From: Aulosira sp. FACHB-615
GTDB taxonomy: Bacteria; Cyanobacteriota; Cyanobacteriia; Cyanobacteriales; Nostocaceae
Length of the DNA stretch: 64,000 nt
Assembly (NCBI RefSeq): GCF_014698045.1
Contig: NZ_JACJSE010000012.1
Coordinates: 1 to 64,000, forward strand
Direction of reading: 5' to 3'
Part shown: piece by piece, positions 35,899 to 42,477 of the stretch
Layout: each line of letters begins with the position of its first letter
Numbering within the stretch: position 1 is the stretch's first letter
Notes under the pieces: generated by a model
The model's database searches: none
What the model was told of the DNA's origin: nothing
Seen by the model: only the letters and a program-made list of their open reading frames with translations
Program-made: the position numbers and the translations under genes

Positions 35899-36024
35899 CC
35901 CCACTCCCAACTCCCAACTCCCCATTCCCCACTCCCCATTCCCCACTCCCCACTCCCCACTCCCAACTCCCCATTCCCAACTCCCCATTCCCCATTCCCA
36001 ACTCCCCACTCCCAACTCCCCACT
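35899..36024. repeat. Heptamer short tandem repeat, 18 units
   Basis: Eighteen consecutive 7-base units of ccccact, cccaact or ccccatt (consensus CCC[CA]A[CT]T) with no length error, plus degenerate units at both edges. C-rich on the plus strand. Overlapping open frames on both strands here are artefacts of the repeat. Confidence 0.9.
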
Positions 36025-36081
36025 CCCTAACTCATATAGCCGCAAACGCTAATCAAGTGTTAAAATAAGCATTTCAGTATG

Positions 36082-36120
36082 GGAAGTAATTAACCAAGGC
36101 ACTTTCGCCAAGTTACTTCC
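36082..36120 (+). promoter_or_regulatory. Hairpin in the rpsP leader
   Basis: ggaagtaa (36082-36089) pairs with ttacttcc (36113-36120), with a small inner ggc/gcc pair. It lies about 50 bases before the rpsP start and the aggaga ribosome-binding site, and could be a leader structure for ribosomal-protein control. Confidence 0.35.
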
Positions 36121-36171
36121 TAAATTTATCAGCTGCAAAAATCCATACAAACAGGAGAACGATTCTTCAAC

Positions 36172-36432
36172 ATGATCAAACTGCGCTTGAAGCGATACGG
36201 AAAAAAGCGGGAAGCGAGCTACCGTATTGTCGCCATGAATAGCCTCTCTCGCCGCGATGGTCGTCCTTTAGAAGAACTGGGCTTTTACAACCCCAGAACC
36301 GATGAAGTTAGACTAGATGTTCCCGGCATCGTCAAGCGACTACAACAAGGCGCACAGCCCACTGACACCGTACGTCGCATCCTCGTAAAAGCTAATGTTC
36401 TTGAACAGGTCAGTGCAAAACCCGCATCATAA
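36172..36432 (+). CDS. rpsP: 30S ribosomal protein S16
   Basis: 86 residues, MIKLRLKRYGKKREASYRIVAMN..., with the family signature (IKLRLKR.G.K..P.YRIV..., RDGR..EELGFYNP). Part of the small subunit body. Ribosome-binding site aggaga upstream. The KH-protein frame overlaps its 3' end, which implies translational coupling. Confidence 0.97.
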   Translation: MIKLRLKRYGKKREASYRIVAMNSLSRRDGRPLEELGFYNPRTDEVRLDVPGIVKRLQQGAQPTDTVRRILVKANVLEQVSAKPAS

Positions 36433-36832
36433 CCTCAATACGCCATCTTTCGCAGCTAATCCCAATTATGTTGGACTAGTGCGATTTTTGATGCAGCCGT
36501 TTTTAGAATCTCCAAATACCTTAAGCGTTGATTGTGAAATTTCTCACACCCTGAAAAAAGCTTGGATTCGCATTGCCTTTGACAGTGCAGATAAAGGCAA
36601 AGTATTTGGCCGAGGCGGACGCAATATTCAGGCAATTCGGACAGTAGTTGCTGCTGCGGCAGAACTGGCTGGACAATCTGTATATCTGGACATCTATGGC
36701 AGCAGTGCTATGGGGCGAGATGGTATGTCTTTTGATGAAGACCGCGAAGAGCGACCGCCACTGCCAAAAACTAGGGAAAGACGTGGTAACAACGGGCCTA
36801 GTAGACCTGTTGCTAAACCTCGTTTCCGCTAG
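36395..36832 (+). CDS. khpA: KH-domain RNA-binding protein (KhpA type)
   Basis: 145 residues if started at the ATG inside rpsP (38-base overlap); a GTG at 36413 is an alternative, and no start codon is available between the rpsP stop and the conserved NYVGLVRF. A single KH domain with the GxxG loop as VFGRGGRNIQAIRTVV. The basic, disordered tail (KTRERRGNNGPSRPVAKPRFR) should add RNA affinity. In other bacteria KhpA pairs with KhpB and affects small RNAs and cell division. Position directly after rpsP is conserved. Confidence 0.85.
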   Translation: MFLNRSVQNPHHNLNTPSFAANPNYVGLVRFLMQPFLESPNTLSVDCEISHTLKKAWIRIAFDSADKGKVFGRGGRNIQAIRTVVAAAAELAGQSVYLDIYGSSAMGRDGMSFDEDREERPPLPKTRERRGNNGPSRPVAKPRFR

Positions 36833-36998
36833 GTTTAAACTATAAAGAAAGGAAGATGAGGGAGAAAAGTATGAAGTGTGAAGGATGAAGTCTGAAACTT
36901 AATTCTTCTGCCTTGTGCCTCCTCTCATTGACCTGATTTCTAAATGCTATTTATGAATGCAACTTCTAAATATCTCTTTCAGGGGGTGAAATTAGGGA

Positions 36999-37175
36999 GT
37001 GGCTGAAGTCCGTCTAGGTGAAAATGAAACAATTGACTCGGCACTAAGACGTTTTAAAAAGAAAATTCAAAGAGCCGGGATATTATCTGAGGTTAAACGT
37101 CGGGAAAGATACGAAAAACCCAGTCTACGCCGGAAGCGTAAAGCAGAAGCAGCACGTAAAGGCGTTCGCTACTAA
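36999..37175 (+). CDS. rpsU: 30S ribosomal protein S21
   Basis: 58 residues, GTG start: MAEVRLGENETIDSALRRFKK begins the protein and RRKRKAEAARKGVRY ends it. The body carries the family pattern KIQRAGILSEVKRRERYEKPS. Length and strong basic charge fit S21. The aggggg run at about 36981 is a likely ribosome-binding site. It lies between the KH gene and phoH in the same direction. Confidence 0.93.
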   Translation: MAEVRLGENETIDSALRRFKKKIQRAGILSEVKRRERYEKPSLRRKRKAEAARKGVRY

Positions 37176-37238
37176 GCGATTAACCGCAGTCAATGGTGAA
37201 ATTTGAGGTGAGCAAGTTTAATTAACTTCAACCTCGCT

Positions 37239-37268
37239 AAAGTAGAGATGCGATCGCGTCTCTACTTT
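37239..37268 (+). terminator. Hairpin after rpsU, possible terminator
   Basis: aaagtagaga / tctctacttt (10-bp perfect arms) extended by a central tgcgatcgcg, so nearly palindromic, and containing a HIP1-like core. The T run is weak. Confidence 0.45.
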
Positions 37269-37269
37269 A

Positions 37270-37371
37270 CTAGTGCAACAAGGCAAAAGTAAAAAGGCAA
37301 AAGTAAAAAGAAATAATACTTATCAAGTCAGCTTTTTAGCTATTTCTCATGGTCTGCTTATTTACGCCGCA
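37270..37371. repeat. Dispersed repeat, second copy of 24704-24810
   Basis: ctagtgcaacaaggcaaaag ... tttacgccgca. Similar to the sequence overlapping the end of the collagen-like gene, but with aaaggcaaaagta units in place of tandem ggcaaaa. Confidence 0.6.
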
Positions 37372-37509
37372 GTGTACTAGTGCGGTGATGCAAAAGCGCA
37401 AAACTAGAAAATAATGTAAAAATAAACTTAATTAAAAACTGTAATTAAAAATCTAAACAAGTAATAGACCTTTGTTAAAAATAACTCCTCACACATTTAA
37501 GAAATAACT

Positions 37510-38463
37510 ATGGCAGATGCTTTAAAGATTCAGCTGCCTAATATTCCGAGTGCGATCGCTCTTGCAGGTGATGGTGAAGAAAATCTCAAAATCCTGTCTC
37601 GGCAAACAGGCGCGGTGTTAGTGCTACGGGGACAGGAACTTCAGATTACGGGTACAGATGCCCAAATTAATTTAGCATCCAGGTTGGTGCGATCGCTCGA
37701 AGACCTGTGGATTAAAGGCAATACGATTTCCAATGCCGATATTTTAACAGCTCGTCAAGCCTTGGATAGCGATCGCGAAGATGAACTCCAAGAATTACGT
37801 CGAGATGTCCTCGCTAGAACTCGCCGTGGTGAAGAAGTCCGCGCCAAAACATTTCGTCAACGCCAGTACATTGAAACCATCCGCAAACGTGATATTACCT
37901 TCTGCACCGGGCCTGCTGGTACAGGTAAAACTTATCTCGCCGTTGTGGTCGCTGTGCAAGCACTCCTCGCCAATCAAGTAGAAAAGCTGATTTTAACTCG
38001 CCCAGCTGTCGAAGCTGGTGAAAGATTAGGCTTTTTACCAGGAGACTTACAGCAAAAAATTAATCCTTATCTTCGTCCACTTTACGATGCCATTTACGAA
38101 TTTATTGATGCTGAAAAAGTCCCCAATTTAATAGAACGCGGCATTATTGAAGTTGCGCCACTCGCATATATGCGCGGACGTACCCTAAATCATGCTTTCA
38201 TAATAGTGGATGAAGCTCAAAACACCACACCCGCACAAATCAAAATGGTTTTGACGCGGTTGGGTTTTCGTTCGCGGATGGTGATTACGGGCGATACCAC
38301 ACAAACAGATTTGCCCCATAATCAACAATCAGGCTTATCAGTTGCTTTAGACATTTTAAAACACGTCGAAGGCATTGGTTTTTGCGAATTTACCCAAAAA
38401 GATGTAGTGCGTCATCCTCTAGTACAGCGAATTGTTGCTGCTTATGAAAAATACGAAAAATAG
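37510..38463 (+). CDS. phoH: PhoH-like ATPase
   Basis: 317 residues. A short N-terminal KH-like or RNA-binding region (1-70), then a P-loop ATPase with Walker A GPAGTGKT (134-141), TRPAVEAGERLGFLPGDLQQKINPYLRPLYDAI, Walker B AFIIVDEAQNTTPAQIKM and the sensor-like VITGDTTQTDLP. PhoH proteins are linked to RNA metabolism and ribosome maturation, often beside ybeY. Here the gene closes the rpsP-KH-rpsU run. Role in this organism is inferred. Confidence 0.92.
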   Translation: MADALKIQLPNIPSAIALAGDGEENLKILSRQTGAVLVLRGQELQITGTDAQINLASRLVRSLEDLWIKGNTISNADILTARQALDSDREDELQELRRDVLARTRRGEEVRAKTFRQRQYIETIRKRDITFCTGPAGTGKTYLAVVVAVQALLANQVEKLILTRPAVEAGERLGFLPGDLQQKINPYLRPLYDAIYEFIDAEKVPNLIERGIIEVAPLAYMRGRTLNHAFIIVDEAQNTTPAQIKMVLTRLGFRSRMVITGDTTQTDLPHNQQSGLSVALDILKHVEGIGFCEFTQKDVVRHPLVQRIVAAYEKYEK

Positions 38464-38505
38464 TCAACAAATGACCAATGACTAATGACAAAGGACAAAT
38501 TAATT

Positions 38506-38910
38506 ATGAGTGCCAATTTAAAAGAATTTTTAGAAGCCTGTGAAAATTTAGGAACCTTGCGTTTAATTGTTACCAGCAGTGCGGCTGTATTAGAAGCACG
38601 CGGCAAAATTGAGAAATTATTTTATGCCGAATTGCCGAAAGGTAAATATGCCAATATGCACACCGAAGGCTTTGAATTTCACCTCAATATGGACAAAATT
38701 ACCCAAGTGAAGTTTGAAACAGGTGAAGCAAAAAGAGGTAACTTTACAACTTATGCCATCCGGTTTTTAGATGATAAACAAGAACCTGCTTTAAGCTTAT
38801 TTCTCCAATGGGGCAAACCAGGAGAATATGAACCCGGTCAAGTAGAATCTTGGCACGATTTAAAAGAGAAATATGGCGAAGTTTGGCAGCCTTTACCAGT
38901 AGAGATATAA
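38506..38910 (+). CDS. ChuX/HutX-like heme-binding family protein
   Basis: 134 residues from the ATG at 38506, which has aaggac upstream; an ATG 21 bases earlier is also in frame. The pattern LKEFLEACENLGTLRLIVTSSAAVLEARGKIEK...FHLNMDKITQVKFETGEAKRGNFTTYAIRFLDDKQEPALSLFLQWG resembles cytosolic heme carriers ChuX/HutX, which move heme after uptake. The next gene is an iron permease, so an iron or heme role is plausible. No heme transporter is in view. Confidence 0.7.
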   Translation: MSANLKEFLEACENLGTLRLIVTSSAAVLEARGKIEKLFYAELPKGKYANMHTEGFEFHLNMDKITQVKFETGEAKRGNFTTYAIRFLDDKQEPALSLFLQWGKPGEYEPGQVESWHDLKEKYGEVWQPLPVEI

Positions 38911-39208
38911 TTTGTCTGCTTGATTACTTAACTTACTGAAAACGAATAACCCCACCCTGCCAAAACTACGTTTTGTCTCCCTTCCCCGTGAACCTACGGT
39001 ATAAATACAAGTCGAAGTAAACTACTAGGGATGGGGATTTGGGGAGCAGAAGAGAGTGGAAAATCCCATAAAAATTCATACTCAAAATTTGATTCGCGGA
39101 CTTGAACAGCTTGAATCTACCTTTTTTGGCTGGAAACTTGATCTGGGTCTACAAAAACCAACCACTTTTCCAATAACCTCTTAGACTATTGACTCTGGAC
39201 TCAAAACG

Positions 39209-40156
39209 ATGAATTTTAGTACTGCTTTACCTACTTTTGTAATTACACTCCGAGAGGGAGTAGAAGCCGCCTTAGTTGTGGGGATAGTGTTGGCTTTATT
39301 GAAAAAAGCCAAACAATCTCGACTTAATTCTTGGGTGTATGCTGGTGTCGGCGTTGGTATTGTTGTCAGCGCCTTGATAGGTGTGCTGTTTAGCGTGGTA
39401 ATTAAAGCATTAGGTCAAGTTAATCCACAATACACATCGGTGGTTGAACCGGGACTAGAAGGTGTGTTTAGTGTGTTGGCGATCGCAATGCTTAGTTGGA
39501 TGCTAATCTGGATGACGAAACAAGCCAGATTTATGAAAGCCCAAGTAGAAGGTGCTGTTACAGAAGCACTCACACAAAATAACAATGCTGGCTGGGGCGT
39601 TTTTAGTTTAATTTTAATTGCCGTAGTCCGCGAAGGTTTTGAAACCGTGTTGTTCATTGCGGCTAACTTTCAGCAAGGTTTAATTCCCACAATTGGCGCT
39701 CTTGGCGGTTTATTAGTAGCAGCCACAATTGGCGTATTGTTATTTAAATTAGGTGTCAAAATCAACATCCGCCAGTTTTTCCAAGTTATGGGCGTTTTAT
39801 TAGTGTTGATTGTTGCCGGGTTAGTCGTTTCTGCATTAAAACATTTTGACGATGCCTTTGCTAACTTAGCCCTCAGCAGTCGTGCTTCCGAAAGCCTGTG
39901 TTTTTACTATGAACACTTTACTAAAGTCCACTCTTGCATTTTAGGGCCGATAGTTTGGAATACTTCTAGTATTTTGCCTGATGATCAATTCCCCGGCATT
40001 ATTCTGAAATCTTTATTTGGCTACAGAGAACATCTATATATTGTGCAAGCAGTGGGATATGTTTTATTTTTGCTAACTGTTGGCGGATTATATTTCCGCA
40101 GTTTAAATGGCGAAACTGTAAAATCTAATAAAAATGTGTCTCTTTTCCAAAAATAA
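39209..40156 (+). CDS. FTR1-family iron permease (EfeU-like)
   Basis: 315 residues with about seven membrane helices. Two REGxE iron-exchange motifs are intact: LREGVEAALVVG (R15-E19) and VREGFETVLFIAA (R141-E145), as in yeast Ftr1 and bacterial EfeU. It moves Fe(III) or oxidised Fe(II) across the inner membrane. The partners EfeO and EfeB are not adjacent. A terminator follows 24 bases after the stop. Located between the ChuX-like gene and a Crp-family regulator. Confidence 0.88.
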   Translation: MNFSTALPTFVITLREGVEAALVVGIVLALLKKAKQSRLNSWVYAGVGVGIVVSALIGVLFSVVIKALGQVNPQYTSVVEPGLEGVFSVLAIAMLSWMLIWMTKQARFMKAQVEGAVTEALTQNNNAGWGVFSLILIAVVREGFETVLFIAANFQQGLIPTIGALGGLLVAATIGVLLFKLGVKINIRQFFQVMGVLLVLIVAGLVVSALKHFDDAFANLALSSRASESLCFYYEHFTKVHSCILGPIVWNTSSILPDDQFPGIILKSLFGYREHLYIVQAVGYVLFLLTVGGLYFRSLNGETVKSNKNVSLFQK

Positions 40157-40180
40157 ACTGATAAGTAAATTTATTGCAGG

Positions 40181-40214
40181 GTGAGTATGACAATCATACT
40201 CACTCTATTTTGTC
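40181..40214 (+). terminator. Terminator of the FTR1 gene
   Basis: 10-bp arms gtgagtatga (40181-40190) and tcatactcac (40194-40203), then tctattttgtct. Confidence 0.75.
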
Positions 40215-40538
40215 TGATTGAAGAAAAATTCAGAAATCATATCATACCCGGTGAATTAGTCATGATTTCCTTAAATTATTGTCAGCTAATGCTTCGAGTC
40301 GGGAAACCCCCTACAACCAGACTACCAACGCTCCTACATTGCTAAAGCTGCGCTAACACCATGCAACTGTCCCCTACACCCAATCTCTACAGACAATTTT
40401 TGTGCGTCAGCCCTGTATTTATTCAGAATGTACCCTAGCATCTTTCTAAGAGCAGATTTTTTCTGTACCCATAAATTCATTTAGCTTGATCTATTATGTA
40501 TACTACGGTTAATACATCGAAGAATAGTACTATAGGTC

Positions 40539-41129
40539 ATGGTGTCTTTACACTCAAGCTTGTCTACCGCGCCTAATAAAAACGCCAAGCAGCATTTTAC
40601 TAGGCGCTCATTCTTACCAGAGAATCAAAATGTACTTTGGCAAATTGAAAAAGGCTTTGTACGTACTTATACTTATTTAGAAGATGGTACAACAGTTGCG
40701 CTAGGATTATGGGGGCCTGGGGATACCGTTGGCAAAGTCTTGTCAAAAATGGAACCTTATCAAATGGAGTGCTTAACCAAGGTAGAAGTTAAAATCTTGC
40801 CCCTAGAAGATTGGTATCAAGCGCAAGAAACACTACTAGCACATATCCAACAAGCTGAAGAATTGATGGTAATTCGTAGCTATAAAAAAGTTGATACCAT
40901 GCTGATTAAATTATTAGCATGGTTGTCGAAAAAATTTGGTTCACAGGTTGAACAAGGACGTTTAATAGATATGCGCTTAACTCACGAAGACCTAGCAGAA
41001 ATGCTTGGTTCTACCCGCGTAACTATCACTCGAATTTTAGGACAATTTGAGGATGAAGGTTTGATTGATCGTCTTTCTCTCCATCGCATTGTCGTGAAAG
41101 AAGAAGACATTTGGTACTATGAAATTTAA
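40539..41129 (+). CDS. Crp/Fnr-family transcription regulator
   Basis: 196 residues. The N-terminal half is a cupin-like sensor (QIEKGFVRTYTYLEDGTTVALGLWGPGDTVGKVL); the C-terminal winged helix has RLTHEDLAEMLGSTRVTITRILGQFEDEGLI, matching the Crp recognition helix. The region for cyclic nucleotide binding is shortened and lacks the usual RE.A phosphate-binding stretch, so its ligand is unknown. Size and shape recall cyanobacterial NtcA relatives, but it is not NtcA itself. It may regulate the iron genes before it; that is only positional inference. Confidence 0.82.
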   Translation: MVSLHSSLSTAPNKNAKQHFTRRSFLPENQNVLWQIEKGFVRTYTYLEDGTTVALGLWGPGDTVGKVLSKMEPYQMECLTKVEVKILPLEDWYQAQETLLAHIQQAEELMVIRSYKKVDTMLIKLLAWLSKKFGSQVEQGRLIDMRLTHEDLAEMLGSTRVTITRILGQFEDEGLIDRLSLHRIVVKEEDIWYYEI

Positions 41130-41422
41130 TGGTAGTAACGCACCAAAATATTTATTAGCTGATAACTTTGGGGGATAAAGAAAGCTCAAGCCTTGAGCAG
41201 AGTATCGATAATTACTTTATTTTCTAGTCTTTTAATATACTAACTTTTTGAATTGCCAGACTAGAAAACAGAAGTTTTTATACATAGCTAGATTGATTCC
41301 CCCGATCATTATTCATGACTTATAGCGTTTCTCAGTCTGGTGAAGTACAGTAGCAACGGTGAGTATACCAATTATAAATATCGGTCAAAGAGAATTGTTT
41401 AAAAGCAGCTTGAATCGAGGAA

Positions 41423-41500
41423 GGTGTAGGTTGGGTGGAGGAACGAAACCCAACATTTTCAAGGCTTTGTTGGGTTACGCGATCGCTACACCCAACCTAC
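41423..41500. repeat. 78-bp palindromic repeat, copy A (gtaggttgggt family)
   Basis: Outer arms gtaggttgggt (41426-41436) and acccaacctac (41490-41500), inner arms aacccaac / gttgggtt. Copy B at 42149-42226 is an inverted version. Other members are at 45281, 46171 and 54989. A decayed end of the caatacggttcagtta MITE family follows at 41509-41524. Confidence 0.7.
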
Positions 41501-41602
41501 TATTCTCTTAACTGAACCGTATTGAAATATGAGTTCTATAGAAATTTAATCAGCTGCAAAATCACCCCGACTGTAGAAAAAAGCCGGGGTAGTTGTGGTT
41601 AG

Positions 41603-41899
41603 TTATGCAACTAAAATTTGACGGATTAAAATACTCATCACTTGATCAGGGTTGTCGGTTGGAACTAATGGACTCCAATCGCCTACCTCGGCATAACCGA
41701 TCGCTTGCAAATAATGTATTGTACTGGTGACAGCTTTGGGTGAACCAATCAACAAATGTTTAATCGGTTCTCTGTTGGGTAATGGCTGTTGATTAGATGC
41801 TTTGGGAGTGGCTGCATCAAAATTTTTTCTTCTCAAAAATTGTTCTGGTGGTGTTTGAGCAGAATCTTGATCATCACCGAATTTATGTTCTTGTGCCAT
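41603..41899 (-). CDS. Conserved-looking hypothetical protein
   Basis: 98 residues, not recognised. The N-terminal half is polar and proline/glutamine-rich (DDQDSAQTPPEQFLRRKNFDAATPKASNQQPLPN); the C-terminal half looks folded (IKHLLIGSPKAVTSTIHYLQAIGYAEVGDWSPLVPTDNPDQVMSILIRQIL). No membrane segment. It lies between inverted repeat copies A and B. A hairpin-like gc-rich run (accccgactgtagaaaaaagccggggt, about 41565-41591) just beyond the stop may terminate it. Confidence 0.55.
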   Translation of the reverse strand: MAQEHKFGDDQDSAQTPPEQFLRRKNFDAATPKASNQQPLPNREPIKHLLIGSPKAVTSTIHYLQAIGYAEVGDWSPLVPTDNPDQVMSILIRQILVA

Positions 41900-42148
41900 G
41901 ATAATAATCGACTCCTAATTAGGTGTTGGAAGAAAGGCGATTGCAGACTTTGACAGGACGGCGATCGCCTTTCTCATGCTATCTATAATAAAGTATAAAA
42001 ATATACGTGTCAACTACTTGCTTAAATATTTTTATAAATGATTAAATCTGGATAAATGGCAGTTTATAAAGGTATTGGAATAAGGATGAGAAAAATTTTT
42101 AGGATTTATTGATTGTATTAAAATAAAAAGCATATTCAGCAATTTCAA

Positions 42149-42226
42149 GTAGGTTGGGTGTAGCGATAGCGTAACCCAACAGAGTCTTGAGAATGTTGGG
42201 TTCCATTCCTCCACCCAAGCTACACC
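42149..42226. repeat. 78-bp palindromic repeat, copy B (inverted to copy A)
   Basis: gtaggttgggtg ... acccaagctacacc. Its reverse complement matches copy A along the full length with about nine differences. It recurs between the 98-residue gene and the NACHT gene. Confidence 0.65.
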
Positions 42227-42477
42227 TGAATTGAGCCATAGCATCACAACTTGATGTTGTAACGACAGAATGTTTATTAGATAATGCTGTTGATGAGCGA
42301 TCGCATTTCTTAGTTTATTGGAGAGTGCGATCGCTTGATGTTCAGCAAGAAGCTGAGTATCTGATTAAAACTTTCTAAAATTATTTATTAGGTAATTTTT
42401 CGGAGGTAGCGATCGCTTATACTGCTATCAGCAGGTATTATTTCACAAGCGATCCATACTTCCAGACCTACACTACC

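Noticed and set aside
35600..36052. Open frames on both strands across the short tandem repeats after ffh
   Set aside because: Produced by 7- and 9-base repeats; no ribosome site and low-complexity translation.
37483..37493. actcctcacac, the core of the Yfr1 small RNA, 17 bases before phoH
   Set aside because: Yfr1 needs flanking hairpins and a terminator; neither is present here, and the motif runs directly into the phoH leader. Treated as chance.
42238..42378. Frame without a start codon (ending LDVQQEAEYLIKTF) upstream of the NACHT gene
   Set aside because: Could be a gene relic, but it holds two HIP1 sites and I cannot match it to any gene, so I do not call a pseudogene.
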